Positions 1 to 8,320 of a stretch of DNA of 64,000 nucleotides are shown piece by piece (position 1 is the stretch's first letter; the number at the start of each line of letters is the position of its first letter). The stretch spans positions 1 to 64,000 of the forward strand of contig NZ_JAELTU010000015.1 in NCBI RefSeq assembly GCF_016429015.1, written 5' to 3'. Below the pieces are notes generated by a model, which did not search any database, was not told the DNA's origin, and worked only from the letters and a program-made list of their open reading frames with translations. The translations under genes and the position numbers were made by a program. This stretch comes from Rhizobium sp. ASV20. Its GTDB lineage: Bacteria > Pseudomonadota > Alphaproteobacteria > Rhizobiales > Rhizobiaceae.

Positions 1-64
1 CGACGGGCCTTACCGAGCCTAGACATGCCTGCCTTACCTCAAGCATGATTCGTTTCTTCAGCAC

Positions 65-961
65 GTGAGCGAATTCAGCCGACCAGACTACAAGCGCATC
101 CTCGATCGCGTCTGCAAGCTTGAAATCGAAAAGGCTGATGGTCGCAAATCCCGTGTCGGGGATGCGAAGATCGCGAACATCGCGGTCAGCACTGCCGAGA
201 AAATCTATCACGGTTTTGCCGGCGAAAAGGGAAATCGGACTGGCGAAAAGGTTATCATGTATTGCGCCACCATGTGGCGCCGCATGAAGCCACATCATCC
301 TGAACTCTTCCGATCAGACACGCCAAACCCATGGGAAGGCGTGACTCGCAAGAAGCGAGACAAGAAGATCAAAGGCCACGTCGACCGGGCAACGGTCTAT
401 AGTTTTGCGGAGAAAGCCATATCGGAAGGAAGGGGGGAGTTAGCGGTGGCCGCTGTTCTGGCCTTCGAATGGCTTATGCGGCCATCGGCCATAGGTGCGG
501 GCTATGCCGCCTGGAACGGCTACCGGGGCGAAAGCGCGCCGGATAAGATCATCATCGGCCACCGGAAAAACAAGCAGCGGGCAGAGCATCCGCTTGAATA
601 CGTCGAAGACGATGGGACAGTCGTAAAGCTTTACGAGGACGCGGAGAAGATTCTTGCCGCCGCGCCCCACTATGGTTTGTCGATCGTGTGCCAGCGGTCC
701 GGAAAGCTATTTGGCGACGGGACGCGGTTATCTCAGGAGATCCGCGCTTTCGCCGACGTGAATGGGTTCACGGGATTTACCCTCGACCAGGCGCGGCACG
801 GCGGCATGACAGAACTGGAAGAGATGGGCTTGACCGAAGGACAAGGTCGCGTGCTGTCGAAGCATAAGACGTCCTCGGCCTACCGTGGGTATGCCAAGGA
901 AACGGAAAAGCGTGTGCTCGAAGCTACGAAACAGCGTCGACTCGGCAAGAACGGCTCGTGA
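65..961 (+). CDS. Tyrosine recombinase (phage-type integrase), probably N-terminally truncated
   Basis: Site-specific recombinase of the tyrosine family. The C-terminal half carries the expected order of catalytic elements: an Arg in MRPSAIGAG, a Lys-containing strand (GHRKNKQRAEHPLEY), an Arg-His box (LDQARHGGMTELEE), a second His (SKHKT) and the Tyr in AYRGYAK. Family members of this type are usually near 390-400 residues, so about 80-100 N-terminal residues are missing. The GTG at 65 has no visible ribosome binding site, and the same frame stays open and reads like family sequence back to a TAG at 20-22. The gene may therefore be a decayed remnant or be interrupted at the window edge. It ends 106 bp before tRNA-Cys, a plausible island boundary (inference). 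Confidence 0.72.
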   Translation: MSEFSRPDYKRILDRVCKLEIEKADGRKSRVGDAKIANIAVSTAEKIYHGFAGEKGNRTGEKVIMYCATMWRRMKPHHPELFRSDTPNPWEGVTRKKRDKKIKGHVDRATVYSFAEKAISEGRGELAVAAVLAFEWLMRPSAIGAGYAAWNGYRGESAPDKIIIGHRKNKQRAEHPLEYVEDDGTVVKLYEDAEKILAAAPHYGLSIVCQRSGKLFGDGTRLSQEIRAFADVNGFTGFTLDQARHGGMTELEEMGLTEGQGRVLSKHKTSSAYRGYAKETEKRVLEATKQRRLGKNGS

Positions 962-965
962 ACCG

Positions 966-999
966 TTATTCAGAATAAGAAAAGGACATTATTCAGAAT
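966..999 (+). repeat. Direct repeat TTATTCAGAAT x2 behind the integrase
   Basis: TTATTCAGAAT occurs at 966-976 and again at 989-999, 23 bp apart, between the integrase stop and tRNA-Cys. Each copy contains the small palindrome ATTC-A-GAAT. The position suggests recombinase arm sites or an operator; that role is inference. Confidence 0.4.
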
Positions 1000-1067
1000 G
1001 AACCCTCTTGCGCTTTCCTTCGGATCATTCTAAATCCCCGCCACCACACCGAAATTACCTTTTGGAT

Positions 1068-1141
1068 GGCCTCGTGGCGGAGTGGTTACGCAGAGGACTG
1101 CAAATCCTTGCACCCCGGTTCGATTCCGGGCGAGGCCTCCA
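1068..1141 (+). tRNA. tRNA-Cys (GCA)
   Basis: A 74-nt cloverleaf with acceptor GGCCTCG pairing with CGAGGCC, U discriminator as expected for tRNA-Cys, and encoded CCA. The anticodon GCA lies in GGACTGCAAATCC and the T loop is GGTTCGATTCC. It lies just downstream of the integrase gene. Confidence 0.95.
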
Positions 1142-1381
1142 TACCTTCCTTTATACGCTAGTAACTCATTGACATCGCTCCGAAATATTTTCGGCGCGAC
1201 AATTCGGGCTTGAAGCTTTCCGCCACACCAGACGAGATTTGGCAATCCGCTCCGGCTTCGAGCGCTCAGCCTCCCGGAACTCGCCTTCCCTGTCATCTGC
1301 CATGTAGACCGCCAAGCCGCAAACGGCGGCGGGGTATGTGCTGTGCGCCGCTTTCGTCCAAAACCAAAACGCGCAAGCCAC

Positions 1382-1406
1382 GGAACCAAATTGCGCTCGC
1401 GCCGTT
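1382..1406 (+). promoter_or_regulatory. EcfG/RpoE2-type stress promoter, GGAAC-N16-CGTT
   Basis: GGAAC at 1382-1386 and CGTT at 1403-1406 are separated by exactly 16 bases. This is the consensus of the alphaproteobacterial general-stress ECF sigma factor. It lies about 40 bp upstream of the DUF883-like gene, on the same strand. Confidence 0.7.
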
Positions 1407-1445
1407 CCTGAGAGGCGAATTTACACCACTCGTCAGGAGAATATC

Positions 1446-1742
1446 ATGGCAGACATCGGGCTCGACAAGGATATCAACTCTCAGATCGAAGAGCTTCGGA
1501 GCCAGATCGACAAGCTTTCGAGCGATCTGGCGAAGAGGATCGATAGCGCTTCCGAGCGAGCTGACGAGGCCCTTTCTTCGGCAAAAGCCAAGGTTACGAA
1601 TATCGCCGACCACGCGCGGGCAGAGGGTCGTAATGTCGTGCAGGCTGCAAGGGATAATCCAACCGCAACAAGCTCGATCCTGGTTGCGACCGCTCTCCTC
1701 GGGCTTTTTGCAGGTCTGGTGATCGGCAAGCTAGCGGATTAG
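1446..1742 (+). CDS. DUF883/ElaB-YqjD-like membrane-anchored protein
   Basis: A 98-residue protein with a long amphipathic, coiled-coil-prone helix (about residues 8-65: SQIEELRSQIDKLSSDLAKR, then Ala-rich heptads) and one C-terminal transmembrane segment (about 73-95, ILVATALLGLFAGLVIG). This is the build of the ElaB/YqjD (DUF883) family, tail-anchored inner-membrane proteins some of which bind ribosomes in stationary phase. The start was chosen at the ATG at 1446 because of the Shine-Dalgarno CAGGAGA just before it; the open frame upstream is unlikely to be translated. The EcfG-type promoter at 1382-1406 predicts induction by general stress. The cellular role is not known from sequence. Confidence 0.8.
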   Translation: MADIGLDKDINSQIEELRSQIDKLSSDLAKRIDSASERADEALSSAKAKVTNIADHARAEGRNVVQAARDNPTATSSILVATALLGLFAGLVIGKLAD

Positions 1743-2109
1743 CATCGGCAACCTAATGCCGTTGAGAAAAGATGGTCCGATCGGCAACAGTGCCGGTCGG
1801 GCTGGCAAGAGTCTGGCGATGCAATTCACGTTCGTTCGTGCGCAGGCTGCCCAGATCCGAATTCCCGTTTGATCGCCCGGCAATCTGGCAAACGTCTGTC
1901 GTACGAAAACCCAGCATGGATAGGCAGCCGTAACAGCGCAAGCACCTGAAACGGCCGATATCGCGTGTTCACTTTCCCGCGTTCGCGTCAGTGGCGCTCA
2001 TCAGGAACTTGCGTTGCCAAATACTCCCTGGGGACATCAAGAATGCCGGCGCCAATTGCAAGGCAACGCGGATCGGAATAATTAGTGCCGATACACGCCA
2101 GGGGTACGA
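1743..2109. other. Intergenic gap, no gene seen
   Basis: No convincing coding frame. A short hairpin (CGGCA 1746-1750 / TGCCG 1757-1761) follows the DUF883-like stop codon and could be a weak terminator. Nothing else stands out. Confidence 0.5.
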
Positions 2110-2874
2110 ATGCAGATGAACGACACATTTCGGTTGAATCACCAGCAACCTGTCTTTTCCGCGACGGTGACGGCATTTTGGCGGAAACATTTCCTGACCG
2201 GCACCACCCTTCATCGCGACGGCAGCTTTTCCCTCGCCGTCAGCCCGGATCTCGACGACGACAATCGGGTGATGATGCTGCATCGGCCCGACACTCCGGT
2301 TCAAGCCGTTGTGACGATGGCAGTCGCCGGCAAACTGGGTTTCCAAGAAGGAGAAGTCCTTTCCGAGACTGAATTTCGCCATGCGCTGGATGCCGCCCAA
2401 ATTCTTCTCAACGACGCCGATGCGGTTTTCTACTACCTTGAGCCGGCGAAACAATCGCTTTTGCAGGAGATCTCCGTTGGGCAAGTACGCCAATTAACGG
2501 AGCTGGATAGGGTTGCATTTGAGGCGTTTCAGGCAGCGGCATCGGAAGAAGACCTGGACGCTGCTTATGTAGAACTGGATCATTGGCTGGTATTCGGTGC
2601 TTTTGAAGGAGCACGCCTGGTTTGTGCCGCAAGCATGTACTCTTGGGACGATGCACTTATCGCCGATGTCGGCGTGCTGACACTGCCCACCTTCAGGGGA
2701 AAGGGACATGCGAGGAATGTAGTACGGGCAATAAGCCGTCAAGCCTACGCGCAAGGGTACGAGCCGCAATATCGATGCCAGGTCGACAATCACGCCTCGC
2801 TGGCTTTAGCGACGGCCACAGGCCTGACGGAGTTCGGCAAATGGGAGGTGGTTTCACCCGATTCGCCCAACTGA
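2110..2874 (+). CDS. GNAT family N-acetyltransferase
   Basis: A 254-residue protein whose C-terminal half (about 140-250) has the GNAT fold. A substrate-side strand (IADVGVLTLPTF) is followed by the acetyl-CoA loop RGKGHARNVV, which matches the R/QxxGxG/A motif, and the final strand has NHASLALATATGLTEFG. The N-terminal 130 residues look like a divergent half-domain, as in two-part GNAT proteins. The substrate cannot be predicted. The start at 2110 is supported by AGGGG five bases upstream; an ATG two codons later is the alternative. Confidence 0.8.
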   Translation: MQMNDTFRLNHQQPVFSATVTAFWRKHFLTGTTLHRDGSFSLAVSPDLDDDNRVMMLHRPDTPVQAVVTMAVAGKLGFQEGEVLSETEFRHALDAAQILLNDADAVFYYLEPAKQSLLQEISVGQVRQLTELDRVAFEAFQAAASEEDLDAAYVELDHWLVFGAFEGARLVCAASMYSWDDALIADVGVLTLPTFRGKGHARNVVRAISRQAYAQGYEPQYRCQVDNHASLALATATGLTEFGKWEVVSPDSPN

Positions 2875-3074
2875 TCGATGGGCCTTCCAGCCTCCTGAGG
2901 CGACGGGGCCGGCAATCCCTCTCGGCTGAATTTTAAGTGCATTTTCGTGGCCTCTCTCAACGCCGGAACAATCAGCGGCATCTTTCCCATTGAGATTGCA
3001 GCCGGAAGATGATTCTATGCGATCTGCGTAGCCGAATGTCCGCGTCTCCACCCGATTTTTGACCCGAGCGGCCC

Positions 3075-4928
3075 ATGTCGATTTCAGACGCGATCTACCG
3101 TCCCTTCGAGAAGCTCATCCGGCCGCTCGATATCCCCTATCGACCACTGCCGTCGAAGGGGCCGGTTGCTGTTCTCCTACACTTCATCCGGATGTTTCGC
3201 GGCATCCTTATCACGCTTGCCCTCTGCACCATGGCGATCGAGGCCATGAGCCTGACGACCGTTTGGGGGCTGTCGATCATCGTCGATGGCGTAACACAGC
3301 AGGGCGCTCGCGCATTCTTGCACAATGACCGGATGCTGTTAATTTTCCTTGGCCTAATGCTTTTCCCATGCATCCCGATCGGCTCCTTCCTCGTCAATAC
3401 ACTGAATTCGCATACACTCGGCATCGGCATGCCGGCCGCCATTCAATGGCAGGGCCACAAGGCGGTGGAGCGCCAGGACCTCGCCTTCTTCCATGATCTC
3501 TATGCCGGCCAGGTCGCCTCGCGCCTGCAGCAAGTGGCATCAGCCGTGCAGCAGCAGGTCATCTCGGCTTTCCAGTCCATGCCGCGCTTCGTTATGCAGA
3601 TGGTTGGCTCCGTCATTCTCCTGAGCGCGCTCTCCTGGCAGCTCGCCCTGCCGACCATCGCCTGGATCACGCTTAACGTCCTGCTCGCCGTCAGGCTGGC
3701 GCCTGTCTTCACCGAGCGCGCGCGCCGCTCCGCCAAGCGCCGCAGTCTGATTTCCGGCGCTATCACTGATGTTTACGCCAATATGCAGATGGTGAAACAA
3801 TTTGTCGCCGAAGACAGCGAGGCGGGCGCTATCCGCGACATAATCGGCAAGGCCATCGAAGCGCAGCAAAGTGAGCAGCGCATCTATCGCACCTCTGAGG
3901 TCATCGTCGTTGTTCTCAACATGATGCACTGGCTGGCAATCCTGTCGATCGGCTTCATCGGGCTCGTCAATGGCTTCGTCACGATCGGCGAGTTCACTGC
4001 CGCCGTTTATGTCCTCACCCGGCTGTCCGGCCACACCTTCACGTTCCTGCAGATGGGCCAGCAGATCTTCCAGGCAATCGGCACGATCAAGGACGCCATG
4101 CCTGTCATGACGACAGCGCCGACGATCACCGACCAACCGGATGCGGCCGAACTTGTTGTGCGGCGGGGCGAGATCCGGTTCGACAATGTCCGCTTCGCCT
4201 ACAAGTCGGGCAAACCGGTGATCGACGCTCTGTCATTGACGGTGCGGCCCGGTGAGAAGCTGGGCCTTGTTGGCGTTTCCGGAGCCGGCAAGACGACGCT
4301 CGCAAACCTGCTGTTGCGATTCTACGATATCAAGAACGGTGCAATCCTCGTCGATGGACAGGATATCCGTGAGGTCACGCAGGCAAGCCTTCGCCGCAAC
4401 ATCGGTGTCATCGCCCAGGACGTTGCGCTGCTGCACCGCTCGGTCGGCGACAATATCCGCTACGGCCGGCCGGATGCGACGCAGCGCGAGATCGAACATG
4501 CGGCAAAGATGGCAAATGCGGAAGAATTCATTGCCAGTCTCGCGGATGGCGAGGGCCGCAAAGGTTACGATGCCTTCGTCGGCGACCGTGGCATCCGGCT
4601 TTCCGGAGGTCAACGCCAACGCATTGCCATCGCTCGCGTGTTGCTGAAGGATGCGCCGATCCTCATTCTCGATGAGGCCACCTCTGCCCTCGACAGCGAA
4701 TCGGAGGCGGCCATTCAGGAAAAGCTCAATCTGATGATGGAACGAAAGACGGTGATCGCCATAGCGCATCGCCTGTCCACCATCGCCAAGATGGACAGGA
4801 TCATCGTGCTCGATCACGGGCGCATCGTCGAACAAGGCATGCCGGATGAGTTGGTCGAGCAGGACGGCCTTTTCGCCCGCCTCTGGAGACGTCAGACCGA
4901 TGGATTCATCGCCAAGGAGATCAGCTAG
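3075..4928 (+). CDS. ABC exporter, fused permease-ATPase (multidrug/lipid type)
   Basis: A 617-residue half-transporter of the type that works as a homodimer in the inner membrane. An N-terminal transmembrane domain (about 30-330, five or six helices) is followed by one nucleotide-binding domain: Walker A GVSGAGKTTL near 400, Q-loop AQDVALL, signature [13 protein letters not shown] near 510, Walker B ILILDEATSALD near 530, and H-loop IAHRLSTIA. This domain order is typical of ABCB/MsbA-like exporters, and the family exports drugs, lipids or peptides. The neighbours do not reveal the substrate. Confidence 0.9.
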   Translation: MSISDAIYRPFEKLIRPLDIPYRPLPSKGPVAVLLHFIRMFRGILITLALCTMAIEAMSLTTVWGLSIIVDGVTQQGARAFLHNDRMLLIFLGLMLFPCIPIGSFLVNTLNSHTLGIGMPAAIQWQGHKAVERQDLAFFHDLYAGQVASRLQQVASAVQQQVISAFQSMPRFVMQMVGSVILLSALSWQLALPTIAWITLNVLLAVRLAPVFTERARRSAKRRSLISGAITDVYANMQMVKQFVAEDSEAGAIRDIIGKAIEAQQSEQRIYRTSEVIVVVLNMMHWLAILSIGFIGLVNGFVTIGEFTAAVYVLTRLSGHTFTFLQMGQQIFQAIGTIKDAMPVMTTAPTITDQPDAAELVVRRGEIRFDNVRFAYKSGKPVIDALSLTVRPGEKLGLVGVSGAGKTTLANLLLRFYDIKNGAILVDGQDIREVTQASLRRNIGVIAQDVALLHRSVGDNIRYGRPDATQREIEHAAKMANAEEFIASLADGEGRKGYDAFVGDRGIRLSGGQRQRIAIARVLLKDAPILILDEATSALDSESEAAIQEKLNLMMERKTVIAIAHRLSTIAKMDRIIVLDHGRIVEQGMPDELVEQDGLFARLWRRQTDGFIAKEIS

Positions 4929-5104
4929 CTCCAACGCGCACCACATCGATCCCTTGCGGATCGTAGCGCGATGGACGATATCCCCAAATCCCCATGCGAC
5001 GCGTTCGATGAAACGCATGAAGCGCAGCCGCAGGCCGCTCTTACCCGCTGGCTCTGAAACCCAGATGACTATCTTCAAACGATAGAGACACCCGAGGATA
5101 TGAC

Positions 5105-5554
5105 ATGTTCCGACTACGCCAAGCGAAACCGACCGACGTAGCGCGCAATTTCGAGATATGGCGGACCGCGGTTGAAGCCACCCACCATTTCCTCGATGCA
5201 GCGAATCTCGAAGCGATCGGCAAGATGGTTGCTGAGGAATATCTGCCGAATGCGGAGTTCACGGTTGCGGTCGATAGCCATGACCTGCCCCATGCCTTCC
5301 TTGGCACAAGCGGCGACCATGTCGATGCACTTTTCGTGCACGCCGACAGCCGGGGAATGGGTTTGGGTCGCCTGCTTCTCAACGACTTTCGCGCTGGAAA
5401 GAGTATCGTGACTGTCGACGTCAACGAGCAAAATCCGGATGCGACAGGCTTCTATCAACGTCTCGGTTTCAAAGTGACAAGCCGCTCGGAACTGGACGAT
5501 CAGGGCCGCCCCTACCCGATCCTCCATCTGCGATGGGAAAGATCGGCGATCTGA
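5105..5554 (+). CDS. yjaB: YjaB-like GNAT acetyltransferase
   Basis: A 149-residue single-domain GNAT protein. It resembles Escherichia coli YjaB along its length: an N-terminal VEATHHFL segment, the DALFVHADSRGMGLGRLL acetyl-CoA loop, NVNEQN-like VDVNEQNPDATGFYQRLGF, and a C-terminal SELDDQGRPYPILHL. YjaB binds acetyl-CoA; its physiological substrate is not settled. The gene stands alone, 176 bp after the ABC exporter. Confidence 0.85.
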   Translation: MFRLRQAKPTDVARNFEIWRTAVEATHHFLDAANLEAIGKMVAEEYLPNAEFTVAVDSHDLPHAFLGTSGDHVDALFVHADSRGMGLGRLLLNDFRAGKSIVTVDVNEQNPDATGFYQRLGFKVTSRSELDDQGRPYPILHLRWERSAI

Positions 5555-6334
5555 ACCATTATCCGTGATGCTCAGGTAGTTTTTCGAATCATCCGCACGC
5601 ATCTCCTGCTGCGCGCCTCAGAGGCGATCCGGGTACTGAGACCGGTGCATGCCTGTGCTCGATCGATGGTTCATCCAACGCGCCGACCCATGCCGGAATG
5701 ACGCATCCTGCCAGCCCATTCAGGTAGGTTATAGAAACCTATGGTAGATGCTAGGTTTGCTACTACCGGTTTGGATGCCACCCCCGAACCGGGCAGTGCC
5801 GCGTCCGACGAGACTACGCCCCCAGTAGTGTCGTCGGACGCACCCTGCTCATTGTGGGGCGCCACAGGACCGCTGCTATGCGGTCGCTTGAGCCACATCC
5901 CCGCCATAGTTGATGAGAGTTGCTGGCGCTTGCGAAATGCGGCGGTTGTCGAACGCAAACGAGCGCGACGCCACGCCATTGCCCTGTGACACACATCGTT
6001 TTTGCCTGCTTTCGTCCCACATTGCCGGCATTTCCCGGAACTTTCGGCTCAGGAGGTTTCGTGGCCTGGCCATGCCGAATTGAGCACGAAATGGGGCGCG
6101 TCGATGGCTCAGCCGGCGAATTGCGTCATTTTTGCAACAAACATTTTTTTCGAATAGCGCGCATATAGTTCGCTCCGCTTAGTATCTTGCCAAATCAGTG
6201 AAGCAGGTTCAGGAAATAGTTCGCGAAGCTTATTACTTCGCACCTACTGACTAGGGAACATGAACGGGATGGGGTTGGGCACGTCGTTTTACGGCGCGAT
6301 ATCTCACGCCCAATCAAGAGAGATTGGAGTTATT
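5555..6334. other. Long intergenic region with palindromes, upstream of the porin gene
   Basis: About 780 bp without a credible gene; the small open frames have no ribosome site or family resemblance. It holds a cluster of inverted repeats at 5725-5885 (listed separately) and, near the porin, a leader hairpin GCGAAG 6223-6228 / CTTCGC 6236-6241. The A/T-rich stretch near 6130-6170 is the likely promoter zone of the porin gene. Confidence 0.6.
5725..5885. repeat. Cluster of four inverted repeats (possible palindromic element)
   Basis: Inverted repeats are TAGGTT/AACCTA (5725-5730, 5736-5741), GGTAG/CTACC (5743-5747, 5763-5767), the long hairpin at 5801-5841, and GACCGC/GCGGTC (5868-5873, 5880-5885). 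The long one pairs GCGTCCGACGA with TCGTCGGACGC, then a single mismatch, then ACTAC with GTAGT around a 7-nt loop. No T tract follows, so it is not a usual terminator. Rhizobial genomes carry intergenic palindromic elements such as RIME; membership is unproven. Confidence 0.6.
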
Positions 6335-7435
6335 ATGAACATCAAGAGCCTTCTTCTCGGCTCCGCTGCTGCACTGGCAGCAGTATCCGGTGCTCACGCG
6401 GCGGACGCGATCGTTGCTGCTGAGCCTGAGCCACTGGAATACGTTCGCATTTGCGACGCATACGGTGCAGGCTACTTCTTCATCCCGGGTACGGAAACCT
6501 GCCTCAAGATCGGCGGCAAGGTTCGTACGGAAGGTGAGTGGTACAACGCTTACAACCGCGACAGCCATCAGGGCACGCTGTGGCACACCCGTGCTGAGTT
6601 GAACGTCGACACCGCGACCGACACCGAATACGGTCCGCTGAAGACCGAGACCATCGTTCGTTGGGATTGGAACGATGGCGGCTCCACCAGCACCAACCTG
6701 CTGTGGTCCTACATCAGCCTCGGTGGCTTCACCGTTGGTAAGAAGGACTCTCAGTACAACCTTTACATGGGTTATGCTGGCGACGTCATCAACGACGACG
6801 TGATCTATGACGGTCCGTACGAACTGAACCAGTTGACCTATGAATATGACGCTGGCAACGGCTTCTCGGCGGTTATCTCGCTCGAAGACAGCAACTCTGC
6901 TTCGGATTCCACGACCTACAACGGTGCATGGGTACAGTCTGAAGGTAACCACTACGCTCCGAACGTCGTTGCCGGTGCTGGCTTCAAGTCTGGCGCATGG
7001 GGCTTCAAGGTTGTCGGCGGTTACGACTCGATCGTCGAAGAAGGCGCTATCAAGGCTCGTATCGATGCCGACTTCGGCGCATTCTCGGCCTTCTTGATGG
7101 GCGGCTACAACACCGACGGCAAGAAGCTGAACCAGTATGCCGGTTCGAACCAGGACATCTCCGCTTGCACGGCGCCGAACGGCACTGTGAACGGCGCGAA
7201 GTGCGGCTGGGGTGACTGGGCTGTTTGGGGTGGCGTTGGCGTTCCGGTCAACGACAAGCTGAAGTGGAACGTCCAGCTCGCTTACACCGACTCGAAGATG
7301 TTCGAAGCAACGACGAACCTGAAGTTCAACCCGGTCAAGAACCTCCTGGTCGAGCCGGAACTGACTTACGTTCACTATGATTATGCCCACGACGACACCG
7401 TCTCCGGCATTCTCCGCTTCGAGCGTAACTTCTAA
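6335..7435 (+). CDS. ropA: Outer-membrane porin, RopA-like (Porin_2 family)
   Basis: A 366-residue beta-barrel porin. It has a signal peptide (MNIKSLLLGSAAALAAVSGA, cleavage after AHA) and the Porin_2 start LEYVRICDAYGAGYFFIPG, then GTETCLKIGGKVRTEGEW. Alternating amphipathic strands follow, and the protein ends in RFERNF with the terminal Phe used for barrel assembly. Such porins are the major general-diffusion channels of Rhizobium outer membranes. The ATG at 6335 was preferred to an in-frame ATG at 6260 because it starts the signal peptide. Codon use is strongly biased, as in highly expressed genes. A strong terminator follows. Confidence 0.93.
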   Translation: MNIKSLLLGSAAALAAVSGAHAADAIVAAEPEPLEYVRICDAYGAGYFFIPGTETCLKIGGKVRTEGEWYNAYNRDSHQGTLWHTRAELNVDTATDTEYGPLKTETIVRWDWNDGGSTSTNLLWSYISLGGFTVGKKDSQYNLYMGYAGDVINDDVIYDGPYELNQLTYEYDAGNGFSAVISLEDSNSASDSTTYNGAWVQSEGNHYAPNVVAGAGFKSGAWGFKVVGGYDSIVEEGAIKARIDADFGAFSAFLMGGYNTDGKKLNQYAGSNQDISACTAPNGTVNGAKCGWGDWAVWGGVGVPVNDKLKWNVQLAYTDSKMFEATTNLKFNPVKNLLVEPELTYVHYDYAHDDTVSGILRFERNF

Positions 7436-7469
7436 CCTGATCAGATTTGACCTCCGATCAGAGAAGGAA

Positions 7470-7503
7470 GGGGGCCGGCTTTCCCTGCCGGCCCCCTTTT
7501 TTC
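7470..7503 (+). terminator. Rho-independent terminator of the porin gene
   Basis: GGGGGCCGGC (7470-7479) pairs with GCCGGCCCCC (7487-7496) over a 7-nt loop and is followed by a T tract starting at 7497. Confidence 0.93.
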
Positions 7504-7581
7504 TTGCCGGTAAACTCCTGAAATCGAAGGCGTCCCTCCCTATTGGCGCGCATCACGAAGCCCTCTGATCAACCAGAAGGG

Positions 7582-7606
7582 GGAACCTTGTCGTGATCGT
7601 CGCGTT
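7582..7606 (+). promoter_or_regulatory. EcfG/RpoE2-type stress promoter, GGAAC-N16-CGTT
   Basis: GGAAC at 7582-7586 and CGTT at 7603-7606 have exactly 16 bases between them, about 40 bp before the start of the Arg/His-rich secreted protein. This is the second perfect match to the stress consensus in the window. Confidence 0.7.
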
Positions 7607-7647
7607 TTCCATTGAAAGGGACGTGATCGAATAAAGGAGTTACCGCC

Positions 7648-7965
7648 TTGAAATATGTTGCTACATTTGCTTTGACAGCCGCGCTGGCCGTGGGCTCTTT
7701 GCTATCAGCCACCCTGCCGACGACGGCAGCCCCGCTTGGCGCTTCACCTACGACCACGTCAGATATCATTCTCGTCCAGGATCATGGCACCCGCTGGCAT
7801 CCGGACGTCGACAATGGTCGGAGAGCGTACTGGCGTGACCGCGATCGTCGCCATTGGCGTGACGACCGAGACTGGGACCGCCATCATTGGCGTGGCGGCT
7901 GGCACGACGACCGTCGCTACTATCATCGACATCATAGTGGCGTAACGTTCGAAATTCGCCCCTGA
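7648..7965 (+). CDS. Small secreted Arg/His/Asp/Trp-rich protein
   Basis: A 105-residue protein with a signal peptide (MKYVATFALTAALAVGSLL, cleavage near TTAAP). The mature part is very rich in Trp, Arg, His and Asp in a loose WRDDRDWDRHHWRGG pattern. The start is a TTG with a strong Shine-Dalgarno (AAAGGAG) seven bases upstream. Small periplasmic proteins of this kind are common and uncharacterised in rhizobia; metal, polyanion or envelope binding is a guess from composition. The perfect EcfG-type promoter upstream suggests stress induction. A hairpin GGCCCC/GGGGCC (7966-7980) lies just after the stop. Confidence 0.75.
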   Translation: MKYVATFALTAALAVGSLLSATLPTTAAPLGASPTTTSDIILVQDHGTRWHPDVDNGRRAYWRDRDRRHWRDDRDWDRHHWRGGWHDDRRYYHRHHSGVTFEIRP

Positions 7966-8134
7966 GGCCCCTATGGGGCCGTACGCGGCATGGCAGCCTC
8001 ATAGCGACCCACTGCTGTCATCGCCGCAACGCAGCCAGCATGCCACCCGAAAAGCCAACGGCCGCTGCCGAAAATATCGGAAGCGGCCGAATTGCATTGA
8101 AGGGTAATTTAAATCAGTTCGAAGCTTCTACCGA

Positions 8135-8320
8135 TTATCGGCAGACGCGGACATTGCGGACGACCCAATGGCCGTGAACCTTATGCTTTACCTTCTTCAT
8201 ATGGCAGTGGTGATGATGGTGATGGTGGTGACGATGATGCATCGGAGCCGCCTCGGACGGTGCGCTGACGGCGAAGACCGATGCCAGTGCGAGTGCGGAA
8301 GCAAGAAGCAGATTTTTCAT
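8135..8320 (-). CDS. Small secreted His-rich protein
   Basis: A 61-residue protein with a signal peptide (MKNLLLASALALASVFAVSA, cleavage near SEAAP). A run of eight His inside MHHRHHHHHHHHCHMKK follows, then a basic tail KVKHKVHGHWVVRNVRVC. The His run with an adjacent Cys suggests binding of Ni, Zn or Cu in the periplasm; this is inference from composition. The natural signal peptide and codon use argue against a cloning tag. It faces the other small secreted gene (7648-7965) with about 170 bp between their 3' ends. Confidence 0.72.
   Translation of the reverse strand: MKNLLLASALALASVFAVSAPSEAAPMHHRHHHHHHHHCHMKKVKHKVHGHWVVRNVRVCR

Noticed and set aside
5741-6073. Possible insertion-sequence transposase remnant
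   Set aside because: Short frames on both strands do not show a transposase motif that I can name, and no terminal repeats or target duplication were found.
8180-8230. His8 run taken as a cloning tag or vector contamination
   Set aside because: It lies inside a natural secreted protein with signal peptide, followed by a non-tag basic domain, in a contiguous genome context.
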